DNA of 64,000 nucleotides from Craspedostauros australis (GCA_026770025.1 JAMXDE010000014.1:1054001-1118000); one strand, 5' to 3'; counted from the stretch's first letter, positions 1 through 12,352 are shown. Translations and numbers: made by a program. Notes: generated by a model from the letters alone, not told the origin.

Positions 1-2
1 TC

Positions 3-2480
3 GCAACCGCAAGGATCTCCCATCACGCAAGATCAATTACTTGCAGCCAGATCATCCATGTTGCAGCATTACGCCAAGCACGATCACAACATCAGCAACA
101 CTTGTTCCCATTGCGAAATGGACTCCAATTCGCGTCTACTGCAGGTCTGTCACCTCAATTGCTGAGCTCGGCAGCGGGTGGTGGTGATGATGATGATGAT
201 GATGATGCCCATGCTGGCGGAAGTCGATGCCAGAGCAACGTGCAAACGAATCGACCGCTCCATAAGCGCAACAACATTAACAACATTAACAACAACAATG
301 GCCACAATGGCTACAGCAAGTACACTCACTTTCAACGATATCATCATCATCAGCAGCAGCAGCAGCAGCAAAGGTTTGGGAGCGATTCGATCTTTGGGAA
401 TCTCGGACGGCGCGCTCATCAGTTTCAAGAGCAAGGGCAGCATCAGGATCGTCACGGAAAGCAGCCTGTCCCACGCTTTCTGCTGCAAAAGACGCTGTAC
501 GAGAAGGAAATCTGGCTAAGGGATACCTTGCGGAATGACCCTGCTCCCATCACGGCAGCCATACTGCAGCATGTTCTCGAGGCGCTGCGCGACGCAGTGA
601 AGGATGATCCTGCAGCACCACGCCGTGCGGAGCGATGGCTGTTGCACTGCAGGGATGCTGGGGTCAAGCCGACGACAGCCTGCTACAAGGCCATCGTGGA
701 GGCGTGGGCCTGGTCGAATCAGGAGCAGGCCATGGTACTTGTCAATCGGGCAGAACGGTGGCTGACCGAGTGTATCAACCAAGCAGCCATGGCGAGGGAA
801 TTGAACGAGGACAGCGACAGCGACAGCGCAAACGAACAAGGCGAGGGGCACGGGAAGCTTCATGCCGACGGTGCAGATCCGGAGATGCAGCCAACGCTCG
901 AACTGTACAACGCATTCCTTGAGGCCTGCACGAAAGGACGCGGAGGTGGTCGCAGTCGGAGCAACCAAAACATGGTGCTGAAGCATGCGACGAAAGCAGA
1001 GGCCGTGCTGCGCCGATTGATCGTTTTGCAGAAGGAAGATCCCAACTACGCAAACGTCATCCCGACTACAGAGACCTTCAACTTGGTCATTCGGGGCTGG
1101 ACTCGTTGCAAGCGATACCCGGCCGTCGCGGAACGGGTCTCCAACCTCGTGGCCCTCATGGAAGACCGGCACCGGGCAGATCCATTGAATTCGTCCGTCA
1201 GACCCAATACAAGGACGTACGCCATGGCCATGGATGCTCTCATCGGCGTGGCAAAGCAGAAAGCGCACGGATCTCAGCAACTCAACGATGGCTTCAATCC
1301 AGATCCCACCGCAAACGGCTTGGACGAGATACGACAAGCCCGTGCCATCCTCGATCGTCTGCACAAGTTGGAGGAGGCCGGTGACCCCGACGTTGCGTCA
1401 AACACAGTGGCGTACAACACCTTGCTCAGCGGTTGGGCGGCGTTGGCGGCGTTCCACCACAACGCTCCATTCGAGGCAGAGAAAGTGTTGCGGTCCATGA
1501 TTGCGCTCAAGGATGCCGGCAACGACATGGCCAAGCCCGACAGCATCTCGTACGAGAAGGTCATGCTGGCATGGTCCAATGCCGCCCATGACAACTCCGG
1601 GCAGAGGGCCCTGTGGTGGCTCAAGAAGCAGTGGAACTCCTCCGAATTGGAATCGGATCTGGCCCTGCTTCCATCGAATCGAACCTACAACACCGTCATC
1701 AAGGCCCTGCTGCGGACGGATGGCGCTCAGGCAGCAGAAGATCTACTCCTTCACCTCGGCGAACGGTTCAGCCGGGAGAAAGATGCATCGCTCTGCCCCA
1801 ACTCCGAATCCTTCGCCCTTGTCATCCAGGGATGGGTGGGTCGCGCAGAACGTCACCCGGATGCGGCGGTGCGGTTGGATGCTTTGAAACGCGCATCGGA
1901 GTGGCTGAAGAGCGTGCGAAAGGTCGAAGAAGAGAGATGTGTGACGACCGCACCTGAGTCGTATCTCATCCTCCTGCGGGCAGCTCGCCAATCCGCCCGG
2001 GCCGGCCATCTGCAAGCATACGAAATCGCCCGCGAGACGCTGGACGATCTCAAGGAAACACGCTACTATCTGGACCCACGCGCCTACATGCTCATGCTTC
2101 GGGTCACGTTGGAATCGTTCGAACGTCCGCCCCGCAGTGATAACAAGGGCGACGACGGCGACGATGACGACGACGACAGCGCAGCTGCTGATGAGTACGA
2201 GCACGATGACAATGATATCCGTTGCACGACGCTGATGAATCTGCTGGACGAAAGCTGCGACGAAGGGCTGCTGAATTCGGGTATGCTTCAAGCGCTGGCT
2301 GGAAGCCGCTCCAACGCGAGATTTGGCTGGACGGAGGGCGAATGGACCAGGATCGCCAATCAATTCTTTTCGGAGTGGCCGCTCCCACCGTCGTGGACTC
2401 GGAACATCAAGAAGGTAGCTGACATGCCGAGTCAGGAAGACCTGCAGCAGTTTCCTCGAAGGCACCGATACTCAAATTAG
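3..2480 (+). CDS. Pentatricopeptide-repeat (PPR) protein, 5' partial
   Basis: The frame is open from the left edge of the window with no in-frame ATG before the repeats, so the true start probably lies upstream. The N-terminal part is low complexity: an Asp run near 184-207, Asn-rich tracts, and a His/Gln tract at 341-369. From about position 670 the protein carries degenerate 35-residue helical repeats of PPR type, recognisable by hydrophobic Tyr/Phe/Asn cores such as CYKAIVEAW, LYNAFLEAC, TFNLVIRGW, AYNTLLSGW, SYEKVMLAW, TYNTVIKAL and SFALVIQGW. An acidic tract lies near 2150-2215. PPR proteins usually bind organellar RNA and act in processing or translation, but the targeting peptide is not visible here. 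The stop is TAA/TAG-type at 2478-2480. The PPR fold is well supported; the RNA target is unknown. Confidence 0.85.
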   Translation, partial: ATARISHHARSITCSQIIHVAALRQARSQHQQHLFPLRNGLQFASTAGLSPQLLSSAAGGGDDDDDDDAHAGGSRCQSNVQTNRPLHKRNNINNINNNNGHNGYSKYTHFQRYHHHQQQQQQQRFGSDSIFGNLGRRAHQFQEQGQHQDRHGKQPVPRFLLQKTLYEKEIWLRDTLRNDPAPITAAILQHVLEALRDAVKDDPAAPRRAERWLLHCRDAGVKPTTACYKAIVEAWAWSNQEQAMVLVNRAERWLTECINQAAMARELNEDSDSDSANEQGEGHGKLHADGADPEMQPTLELYNAFLEACTKGRGGGRSRSNQNMVLKHATKAEAVLRRLIVLQKEDPNYANVIPTTETFNLVIRGWTRCKRYPAVAERVSNLVALMEDRHRADPLNSSVRPNTRTYAMAMDALIGVAKQKAHGSQQLNDGFNPDPTANGLDEIRQARAILDRLHKLEEAGDPDVASNTVAYNTLLSGWAALAAFHHNAPFEAEKVLRSMIALKDAGNDMAKPDSISYEKVMLAWSNAAHDNSGQRALWWLKKQWNSSELESDLALLPSNRTYNTVIKALLRTDGAQAAEDLLLHLGERFSREKDASLCPNSESFALVIQGWVGRAERHPDAAVRLDALKRASEWLKSVRKVEEERCVTTAPESYLILLRAARQSARAGHLQAYEIARETLDDLKETRYYLDPRAYMLMLRVTLESFERPPRSDNKGDDGDDDDDDSAAADEYEHDDNDIRCTTLMNLLDESCDEGLLNSGMLQALAGSRSNARFGWTEGEWTRIANQFFSEWPLPPSWTRNIKKVADMPSQEDLQQFPRRHRYSN

Positions 2481-3349
2481 AGAGGTTGCGAGTTGATCAT
2501 GTTGCCACTTTTGTTGCCACTTTCGTCGTTCTTGTGGCCACGTTTGTTTCTTGCATTTGTGACGATGGTGAAGATGAAGATAACGATGGCCTCCTATGCT
2601 TCGTGGGCACGGCGACGATGGTGATATCATTGAGGTCGCCCCTCCTCGTACACCCCATGCCCGAGCGTCCGAGCTGAAGCGATTCGCATGCTGCCTCTCG
2701 AACTATCGATCGCGTCCATCGCGCCTTGTTCTTGTCCGGCCGTGATAGCGGAGTCATCGTACCAATACGAGTACTCTAGAGACGGTTGTAGTAAATCTTC
2801 GTCATTGCGTTGATCATCCACGACAGCACCAACTGGATGAGTAAGCGCGTGGGGATAGCGCAGAGGTAGGCTCCTTTCTGCTCCTGCTCCGTCTCCGACT
2901 TGATTCTGCAGTGTGTACCTGAGATTGCAAGGAAACTGAGGTCCATCTCCATGTCTCCGTACTCGTATCAGTGAGGTATGTATTGTGGGTATGTCCCTGC
3001 GTAGTCCACCTTTGCTTCTTCTTCTTACGCTGGATTGTATTGCTGCACGATTCTCGTCGTCCCTTCTCCGTCAGCGCATGATGTCATCCAAGAGTGGATC
3101 GCATTCCAAGTTAGGCAAAAAGATGTGCGAATTAAGATTACTATGGAAAAACCGACCATTCTTCAAGGCAGGCAGGCAGGCAGCATGCAATCGGGATAAC
3201 TGACTGGTCCTGTCTCGGTTGTTCATGGTTGGGATGACATATACCTCGTCTGCTTCTATCTCAGCTTCTGTAGACGTCGGTGGGTGCTTCAACTGGGGGT
3301 GCAAAAGGGATGCATCAAGTGCAGAGTGGAGCGGAGGGTCGTGCCATTC
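2481..3349. other. Convergent intergenic spacer
   Basis: This spacer lies between the PPR gene (+) and the PWWP gene (-), so it should hold both 3' UTRs. I see a (GGCA)4 run at 3167-3182 and one palindrome GAGTACTC at 2769-2776. No convincing reading frame was found. Confidence 0.6.
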
Positions 3350-6300
3350 CTAAAGCGTGGGGGTCCGCACCATCACAGTGTACGGTAACTCCTTCGAGAC
3401 GGCTTTGATCACTTCCACTGGCGTAGCGAACAACCCCTTCAACAGCCGGACATGGACGCTCTTGTCATAATCACCAGCATTGCTGCCGCCGCTGCCGCTG
3501 CCAAATTCTGTGACGAGCGCAATGAAAGCATCCACTATCTCCCAATATCTGGTTTCCCATTCGAATCCAGTGATTGGATACGTGGCCGAGATCACGTTCT
3601 CGATTTCCAGCGCAACGCTGGTCCTGTTGAATGAAGTTTTGGTTTGCGGAAGGGCATCCACTGCTTGTTGCATGAATTCCAAGGCTAAGGATCTCGTATC
3701 ATGAGACGGTGGTTGAACCTTCGATGGTGCTGTCATCCACTTCGGCAGGCTTTTGGCCACAGCAGTTTCTATCGCCGACAGCGACGAACTGCTGTTGCGT
3801 TGTGCATCTTTCTTGCTGCTCGATAGCTTGTCATCGGACGACGGACGCCACAGGCTCCCGAGAGAGAATCTCTTCTTCTCCGGCCTGTCCGACTTATTGG
3901 AACTCGCGTTCGACGACGGCGTGGCAGCCTTCCCGTTGGACAGCGACTTCGTTGGTTTGGGAATCGACGAGGGGGTCTTTGGGATGGTGCCGGTGACGGC
4001 CTTGCCATTGGCTGCTGGTGTGCTGCTGCTGCTGCTGCTGATTTTGGAGGTTGATGTATTGTTATCAGGCGTGCGTTTTGGCACTGATAATGAAGACGAC
4101 GACGATGATAACGATGGCGTTGCCGATGGTGGCTGAGGGGCGACGCTCTCCTTCGCCTTGCGAGAAGGGGCAATCTCTGGATATGGAGTTGTTCTGGCCT
4201 TCGAAGATTGACCCGCAGAATCATCCGCCACCTCGTTGTTGGCCTCGCGTTTCTTGGCTTTAAAACCGGTGGGGAGCTTGTCGAATTTGGATCGATAGAT
4301 CCCCCTCAGCTTTTCGAAGATGCTTTTTCGGATTGGACTCGGCCGTCGTTTCTTGCAGGCCTTGAGGAGGTGTGCGATTTCGTACGCGAGGATGAATGGC
4401 GCGGTAAATTCGTCGACTTTGTCGAAGAGGAACGCCAGTATCTTGTCAATCTCATCTTCGTCCTTGCTTTGCTGCCATGTCTTGATGTACTTGAGGTATT
4501 TGGCCTCGCACTTTTCGAATGCCCGCTGCTCTGCCCTGTGCTCCATGTCGACCCTGCTGGTGCTTTCTCCTGCCGTCTTCTTGCTCTTCTTCTTCTTGGC
4601 AAGTGGAGCCTTGCCCGCATCGCCCTTCGCCTTTGGCTTTGGAATCTTTCCTTTGCTTTTCGTTGATGTGGAGGACTTGGCTGCCGATTTCGATTTTGCC
4701 TTTTTCTTGGACTTGGATTCCTCAGGGTCTTCGTAGTCATCGTCGGCATGATCACTGTCGCCGTGGTCGTAATCATCCAAATCATCTTCGTAGTTGTAGT
4801 CGCCGCTGTCGCTCTCATCCGTGTCATCAAGGCCGCCCATGTCTGCATCCATAGTCGCATCCAACGCATTCGCTGCAGAGCCGACATCAGCAGTCTCAGA
4901 TTTAGTAGATTTGGCTTCACCCTTTCCGATGGGTGAATCCGACTTTGGCGCCTTCGTAGTTGGCGCATCAATCTTGCCATCATCGCCATTGCTAGCTTCG
5001 GCTTTGGTCTTCGCCTTTGCTTTTTTATTCCGAGTCTTGCCCTGCTTCGTTTTGGCGGTCGTCTTCTCCATCTTCTTCAGCTTCTTTGTCTTTGCGGAGC
5101 TTTTCGTGGAGACGACATTATCTGCTACCGCTGCTGCTATCGCTTCATCCTCCTCGTCATCATCATCGCTATCGTCATGGTCGATGTCATCCGCCAGGTC
5201 CTCCATCCCTTCGTCGCCTTCGAGCCCCTCCTCGTACTCCTCGAGCCACGTCTTTTCCGTGAATCCTCGTCGTTCCTCTGGTTTCTTTTCCAGATCTGCC
5301 TCCATCTCCTCCAAACCATCCATAAAGTACTGGTCTTTGGGGCTGAGGGGTTTGCCCGCGTCGATTTTCTTTTGGAGTCTTGGAGATATTCGATTGAGGC
5401 CTTTCTTGACCGCTTCATCGTACGGGAAGAAGACGTTGCGTTTCACGAAGGAGTACTGTGGTTGTTCCCACGATCCGTACCAGTACACGAGAACCGTCAT
5501 GTGATCGAGTCTGTTGGATTGTGATGTCTGTTGTGTGTATTCCATGATGTGGTATTGGCATGGTGTGGTATGGAACACGCGCGTGCAGGTGTGCATGTGA
5601 GTGTGTGCGCGATATCGCATGTTGTTTGTATGATTCGACAATGACGGAGAGTGTAGCCAGGTAGAACGTAGTACCATAGAGTGACGCGAAGTAATAGAAG
5701 AGTGGTTGTGCCATGCACGGATCATGCGTACGCGGATATGATAGGAGCAGCGCAAGATGATAACAAGAGAGACGCGACAGGGCGGTAGAACCAGTATCAT
5801 GTCCAGAGACCAAGCAATGTGGAAGGAGCGAGGGGGTTAGATGAAGAGGCATGCATGTGCATGTGCATGTGCATGAACGCTTGTTGGAACGTGGACTGGT
5901 ATTGTGCGCGTTCGTGTTTGTGCTCTCTTGTTTGTGTGCGTGTGTGTGCCAGAACTCGTTTGATGTCCGATGTGTGGTGTTACGAGCAAACTTGGTGGCA
6001 TGCAGCAACAAATCATGCTTGACGAGACGATGCAGTGACGTACCTTCTGATGCATCTGCAACCATGTTTCTCGGACTTGTCCCGGAGGCGCCTGGAATGG
6101 ATCTTTGGCCAGCGCGGGCAGCGTCTCCTTGTTCCATTTGGCGAAGCCGATCTGGCCAAACCGCTCCTTGTAATCCTGAGGCACAGTCTTGAGGATGGCA
6201 TCGCGCTCCTTATCCCATTTGGCCTTGCGTGCCATCATCCGTTGATTTCGTTTGTCTTTGACTGGTGCCTTGGTCTCGTTTGTTTCCGCGGCGTTGGTTG

Positions 6301-7198
6301 CTGTGTCCGAAGATGGCGAGTGAGGATCGAGTCTGGGCTTTGATGACGGTCGTTGCGGAGTGTCAGATGTGGCAGTATCATCGGCTGCACGGGTGCCGTT
6401 CGCATCCGATGACTCAGATGACATCTCCATCGCTTTTCGCTTCTTGAGAGGTATGGCAGTTGTTGCTGTGGCTGTGGCTGTCGTTGATGTGGCTGTGGTT
6501 GTCGATACGATTGATTTCTTCTTCTTCAGTTTCTTCTTTGTTTTGGTTGGCTTTGGTTGAGGAGATCGTTGCGTGATATCGGTTTCTGCGTTGGAATTAC
6601 CATTGGCACCATTGCTGGCATTGGTTGTTCCATTGGTTGTTCCATTGGTTGCTCCATTGGTTGCTCCAGGAGTGATTACATTGGCACTGACATTGGCAGT
6701 GGGAGCATGTTGATCTGTGGTGGGAGTGGTGGGAGAAGTCGCAGACGCGTCTGACGCAGCCGTGGCACTGGGGAGGGTGGTGCCGGTGATAAGTTTGAAC
6801 CATTTGGATCGCAGCATCTGCAGGTGCTTTTCGTATGCCTTCCTCGCCGCCTTCTTCTTCGTGGCAATCCCCTCATGGATGACGATGTCCGTCGCAACCG
6901 CACGCACGAAGCTGTTGAAGACGTGGTCCCTCTCGCTCTTGCTCGGCAATGCCTCCATGGCCGCGAGCTTCCGATGGCAGGCCTCGTCTAGATTGAATTC
7001 TGTGTAGTAATCCCCTCTCTTGAGCTTCTGCAGTCCGAGCTTGACGAAGTGATGAAGATCAGCAACCGACAGTTCCGGCACATTGATGGCAGCTCCTTTC
7101 GTTGGCTTTGGCGACTTCGATGTCTTTGGAGGAGTCTCCAGTGTGGAAGAACCGCCATTGCTGACACCTGCGCTCGTCGCTGGATCCTCGCTCGTCAT
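3350..7198 (-). CDS. PWWP-domain protein with TFIIS-N/LEDGF-like helical domain
   Basis: Two exons are proposed: 7198-6044 and 5527-3350, phase 0, with donor GTACGT and acceptor CAG; the product is about 1109 aa. The intron (5528-6043) splits a PWWP-like domain. Exon 1 gives FGQIGFAKWNKETLPALAKD and exon 2 gives VLVYWYGSWEQPQYSFVKRN followed by FFPY, matching the beta-barrel core and the aromatic cage region of the family. After long Asp/Glu- and Lys/Ala-rich tracts comes a helical segment (about 4230-4530) with KILAFLFDKVDEFTAPFILA and KKRRPSPIRKSIFEKLRGIY, resembling the TFIIS N-terminal or integrase-binding domain that follows PWWP in LEDGF/HDGF proteins. PWWP modules bind methylated histone H3 in nucleosomes, so a chromatin or transcription-elongation role is inferred. 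The exon 2 acceptor could differ by a few codons. Confidence 0.7.
5853..5876. repeat. (GCATGT)n hexamer repeat in PWWP-gene intron
   Basis: Four tandem copies of GCATGT, the last imperfect, lie inside the inferred intron of the PWWP gene. Confidence 0.8.
6621..6669 (-). repeat. 12-bp coding minisatellite in PWWP gene
   Basis: Four near-identical 12-bp units (TTGGTTGTTCCA type on the + strand) encode a Gly/Ala-Thr-Asn-Gly-Thr tract in exon 1 of the PWWP protein. The period is a multiple of three, so copy-number change would keep the frame. Confidence 0.8.
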
Positions 7199-8543
7199 GG
7201 TATCAGCCGTACTCGTACCTGAAGTGTGTTTCTGTTCTGCGTCAATCCGACGATCTGTCAGTCTGCGTTGCCTGCGACCTCGGAAGCTGGTGCAAGTGCT
7301 GACGATCGATCGATCAATGAATCAACAGCTTCGGCTTGATCCAATCCGACGCAATGAAACCCGGCGTGCTTCCACGAATGGCCGACGCAATGCACTCTCG
7401 ACTCGGCTTGGTTGGAATCGTGCTGCTGTGATGGTACCAATAGGTTGCCTCTCTCCAGTCCGGCGACAATGCAACACCGCAAGCTCGTGTAATACGACTA
7501 CGATGCGATCTGATGCTGAGGTTGATGTGTTTTCGATGCCTGGTGCGGAACACTCACGGTAGATTCGATCCTGTCGTTGTCGTTGTCGTTCTCTGACACC
7601 ACCAGACTAGCAACCACGACGAACGCTCTTTCTTCTTGGTGGCGCCCTTTGCCCAAGATTACTGGTGCTGCCCATTGCTCCATTCTGCCCATCCATTGCT
7701 CACGACACGAACCACCATGTCTTTCGCGGTCGTATCCTGTCGTGCATGGCACAAGCGTCTGTCTCCAATCCGTGTTTCGATTTCGGCTTGTGCTTTTTCG
7801 CTTGTTCTTCGTGGACAGTGCGCTGTTCTTCGCGCGACATGCACATGGCTGGCAGACGGATCTACGGACGGATGGACGGACGGACGTGGCCATCCCAATC
7901 TTGTTGTGAAAACGAAGCGCATTCACGCACGATTGATTTGCATACTTATCTAGTCCTTTCAGAGCAGCAACAAGCGAACCGTAATAAATGTACTACGTAT
8001 GAGATACATGTAAACAAGATATCCCATTGAAAGGACCACAATTCGCCAATAAATGTCCAAACACGACAACTGTGAGCGATCCCAACGGCTTCCCCGTCAC
8101 CATTTCCAGTCTTGCCAACTGCGTCCCAGCATTGCGCACGTGGACTGCGTAGAGTCCTTCTCCACGTGTAGGTTTGTTTAATCGTGCGGGTCTATTAACC
8201 AATCAGATCGTCGCTTCCAAACCGTGCACAGTGTTTGTGACCGTTTGGTTTTGTGCGGTCCTTGGGAGCCGTCTTGGTCCGTTACGATTGCGCCGCCACC
8301 TTTTTTCGTTTTCCCATCACATGACGCAAACCAAAACAACGCGGAGGGGCCGCCAACCACCAACCAACAACCAACAACAAGCGATGCGACCAGCGCGCTC
8401 TTCGCCACTCTGAAAACAGCACAGAGCCAAACGCCCAGGCAACGCACGGAGATCCTGTACCAGTGACAGAGTCATCGCACCGCCCACCCTGACCATAAAA
8501 CCGAAAGCAATCGTTTTCGCAACCAGCACTCACCAATACAACC
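7199..8543. other. Divergent promoter region, PWWP gene / BiP
   Basis: This 1.3-kb spacer lies between two divergently transcribed genes and should contain both promoters. A 69-codon frame at 7993-8202 (-) lacks an ATG and I do not call it. Confidence 0.5.
8137..8203 (+). promoter_or_regulatory. Candidate CACGTG / CCAAT cluster upstream of BiP
   Basis: Two CACGTG boxes (8137-8142 and 8163-8168) and a CCAAT box (8199-8203) sit 340-410 bp before the BiP ATG. The second CACGTG overlaps CCACG, a half-site of ER-stress elements, but the spacing to CCAAT does not match a canonical ERSE. Functional relevance is inferred only from the neighbouring ER chaperone gene. Confidence 0.3.
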
Positions 8544-11500
8544 ATGTGGTTCACCAAGTTCGCAGTTTCTGCCCGTAAGTCTGCACTACTACACAACAGC
8601 AACATTGGCAATGGAGGGTCACAAGCGCTGGGAGGGCGGTTGGACGAAGATGGCGCGAGAGGAGGAACGAAAACCAAGAGCACGCAGCAGAGATGATGCG
8701 TTGGGAAATGGACCGGCCTCCTCCGAATCTTTTCCCCATGGAGCTGTTCGCAATTCGACGCACGCAGACCACACAAAGCACAGAGCGGTTCGCAATGCTT
8801 CGCGCACGCATTCGCCTCATGAATTGGATCGCAAATCGAATTTGTGCAGAGCATTCGACGGCAGTCCTGCAATAATGCAATCGCAATGACCGTCAAACCT
8901 TCGTTACCATCGCTCTCACATTGCAACAACTCCCCTCCTTCCTCTTTCTCATGCCTCTCCGTCTCACGTCCTCCTGTTGCGTCGACAATGGATCCTCGCG
9001 TGAAATTGGCCACTGGCGACACGACGACCAACAACGTCGTCACCAATGACCCTCACCGCGACGCCTGCGATGTCCCCATTCCTTGAAATGGGCACGTTCG
9101 TGCAATGCCATGTCATGTATTGCAACAATAATAACATCGCATGCTGTTTCACATGAAACTGCGATCGCAACAAACATGGCGCGGCAAACAACCAACCTGC
9201 GCTCATTCACTATATTGTGTCGTGCCATGCCATGCCATGCAACAATGACCGCCATCTGCACGGCATGCGCAACATCGATCTCGGCTGATAACTACACCTT
9301 GCAACGACGCTTCAATGCACGCGCATGCGACGGTATTCATGCCTGCCAAATATCCCAAAAACCAACGACGCTGATGCCAACGCAACAAAAACACAATACT
9401 CGTATGGAACAGTGGCACTCACCTCCCTGTCGTTCTCGGCATTCGCCCAGGATGAGGGCGAGAAGATGGGAACCGTTATCGGAATTGACTTGGGAACAAC
9501 ATACTCCTGCGTCGGTGTCTTCAAGAACGGACAGGTCGAGATCATCGCCAACGACCAGGGTAACCGTATCACACCATCCTACGTCGCCTTCCTCGACTCT
9601 GGCGAGCGTCTCGTCGGAGATGCCGCCAAGAATCAGGCCACCATCAACCCAGAGAACACCGTCTTCGACGTCAAGCGTCTCATCGGACGCAAGTACTCCG
9701 ACAAATCCGTCCAGTCTGACAAGAAGCTTGTGCCATACAACATCGTTTCCGACAAGGACAAGCCAGTCATTGAGATCACCATCGATGGCAAGGCCTCCAA
9801 CTACGCACCAGAGGAGATCTCCGCCATGGTCCTCCAGAAGATGAAGCTCACCGCCGAAACCTTCCTCGGAAAGGAGATCAAGAACGCCGTCGTCACCGTG
9901 CCAGCCTACTTCAACGACGCCCAGCGCCAGGCCACCAAGGATGCCGGAACCATCTCCGGAATGAAGGTCGAGCGCATCATCAACGAGCCAACTGCCGCCG
10001 CCATCGCCTACGGTATGGACAAGACCGGAGGTGAATCCAACGTCCTCGTCTTCGACCTGGGCGGTGGTACATTCGATGTCACCCTTCTCACCATCGACAA
10101 CGGAGTCTTCGAGGTGCTCGCCACTAACGGAGACACACATTTGGGTGGAGAGGATTTCGATCAGCGTGTCATGCAGTACTTCATCAAGATGATGAAGAAG
10201 AAGAGCAGCGTCGACATCTCCGGAGACAAGCGCGCCCTCCAGAAGCTCCGTAAGGAAGTCGAGCGTGTCAAGCGTGCCCTTTCCTCGCAGCAGCAGGCCC
10301 GTCTCGAAATTGAGGACCTCGCCGATGGCTTCGACCTCAGTGAGACTCTCACCCGTGCCCGTTTCGAGGAGCTCAACAACGACCTCTTCAAGAAGACCAT
10401 GGGACCAGTCGGACGCGTCCTCGAGGATTCCGACCTCGGAAAGAGCGAAATCGACGAGATCGTGCTCGTCGGAGGATCCACCCGTATTCCAAAGGTTCAG
10501 CAGCTTATCGCCGAGTACTTCGGAGGCAAGGAACCATCCAAGGGTATCAACCCAGACGAGGCCGTCGCCTACGGAGCCGCCGTCCAGGGAGGTATCCTCT
10601 CCGGAGAAGGAGGTGATGCCACAAGCGAGATCTTGTTGCTTGATGTCACCCCACTTTCCCAGGGTATCGAGACTGTCGGAGGAGTCATGACCAAGCTGAT
10701 CAACCGCGGAACCACCATCCCAACCAAGAAGTCCCGTAAGTTCACTGCAATCTGATACCGAACACGATATGCAATGGTGGATTCTGCAAATCGCATTGCG
10801 CTGCATCGATCCATGGCTGTGGTTAGTTGGTTGGTTGGTTGATGATGCGTCACAATGATGCCAAAGCAAGAATTCGTTCTGACACTTCATCCTCACTCTC
10901 TCTCTCTCTCTTTTGCCCCCTCGCTTTACCCGTTGCGATTGTATATCCACACGGATCTCATGTATTTCTATTGCTCTGCATTCAAATGGTACCAACTCGT
11001 GCCAACGATTATTCTGCACTCTTCGCATTCACAGAGACATTCTCTACCCACCAGGACAACCAGTCCGTCGTCCTCATCCAGGTGTACGAGGGAGAGCGTT
11101 CCATGACCAAGGATAACCACAACCTCGGAAAGTTCGAGCTCACCGGAATCCCACCAGCCCCACGCGGTGTCCCACAGATCGAGGTCACATTCGAGGTCGA
11201 TGCCAACGGTATCCTGCAGGTGTCTGCCGAGGACAAGGGAACCGGAAAGGCCGAGAAGATCACCATCACTGCCGAGAAGGGACGTCTCTCCGAGGACGAG
11301 ATCGAGAGAATGGTCCGCGAGGCAGAGGAATACGCCGAGGAGGACAAGAAGGTCAAGGAGCGTATCGACTCCCGCAACGGCCTCGAGTCCTACCTCTACA
11401 ACCTGAAGAACACCCTCGAGGATGACGAGAAGGGTGCCGCCGACAACCTCTCCGCCGAGGATAAGAAGGAGCTCCAGGACATGATCGACGAGACCCTCGA

Positions 11501-11660
11501 CTGGATGGACGAGAACCCAGAGGCCGACAAGGAGGACTACGACGGCAAGCTCAAGGAAGTCGAGCAGGTCGCCAACCCAATCATGAGAAACCTGTACGCT
11601 GGCGGCGCCGGAGGCGGTGCTGATGAGGACATGGGTGACTTCGACGATGGTGAATTGTAA
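8544..11660 (+). CDS. BiP: ER-lumenal Hsp70 chaperone (BiP/GRP78)
   Basis: Three exons (8544-8574, 9413-10735, 11035-11660) give 659 aa, normal for BiP. The 31-nt first exon ([10 protein letters not shown]) joins exon 2 to form a complete signal peptide ending SFSAFAQ before DEGEK. The Hsp70 ATPase domain shows [14 protein letters not shown], the phosphate-2 motif [14 protein letters not shown] and [14 protein letters not shown]. The substrate domain reads [14 protein letters not shown] across intron 2. Donors are GTAAGT, acceptors CAG. The family folds and retains secretory proteins, drives translocation and controls the unfolded-protein response; in diatoms it lies in the ER that also surrounds the plastid. 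The C-terminus is DFDDGEL, not the usual HDEL/KDEL, so retrieval would use a variant signal (DGEL). The first intron is long (838 bp). Confidence 0.95.
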
Positions 11661-12352
11661 ATGTAATCACATCATGCCAGCCAAATTGATTTGAATCAAG
11701 TCAAGTCAAATTGAGACACGACGAAAAACCAAAACAACGTTAGCACAACAAACGAAAGTTCTAAGCTTAGATGGATGTAATTAGCGCTCAACGCAGCGAT
11801 CAGTTGCAGTGAACACATGTACTACTGCAGTGCGAGCCTATGGGTTGTCTCTGAAGCAGTTGTCCGAACAAGAGGACAACGACACAAACATTGGCTGTTG
11901 CGGAAACTGGTTCCATCGCTGGATGAGGGCGACAAGGAATCACCCTTTTTGTGCGGTACGACCTCCGAGTGCAACACGTGTATTGTACGAGTATGGTATA
12001 TATGATGGTAGAGTACTTCGACTCTATTATACTACTCTGCTGTGCTACCGCATGGAATGCTGTCAGAGAGATGCGTTGATTATGGTGTGCTCGTATCCTT
12101 GGATAGTCAGACTGCACCAAAGAGCTTGCCGGTTCATCGTGGAATGCGTTCACTCTCCTCTTTCGTTTCTTGTCACGATGCAACCAGTTCCTGGAACGCG
12201 TTCGCAGGATCCCAGGAATCCTCGTCTTCTTCCTCGCGTGGAGTGTCCAGTTCAAGCGAGAAAAATACATCGAGTAGAATAGAGCAGAGTTCAGATTACA
12301 GATTACAGAGTATGTGACGGTCTTGTTGCAGCAGCACTGCTCGTATTACACT
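11661..12352. other. Convergent intergenic spacer
   Basis: Spacer between BiP (+) and the plastid-type membrane protein (-), expected to hold two 3' UTRs. I see no supported gene. Confidence 0.5.

Noticed and set aside
516-1364. 282-codon minus frame within the PPR gene
   Set aside because: Shadow of PPR coding sequence; contains no recognisable domain.
2845-2920. Stretch GGGGATAGCGCAGAGGTAG resembling a tRNA D-arm
   Set aside because: No matching acceptor stem, anticodon arm or T-arm at the expected spacing.
7993-8202. 69-codon minus frame reading LYAVHVRNAGTQLARLE
   Set aside because: No ATG, no recognised homologue, and it lies in a promoter-type spacer; protein-like composition alone is not enough.
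9337-11028. 563-codon open frame on the strand opposite BiP
   Set aside because: Long antisense frames are a known by-product of Hsp70 codon bias; the sense strand is clearly coding and the antisense product shows no domain.
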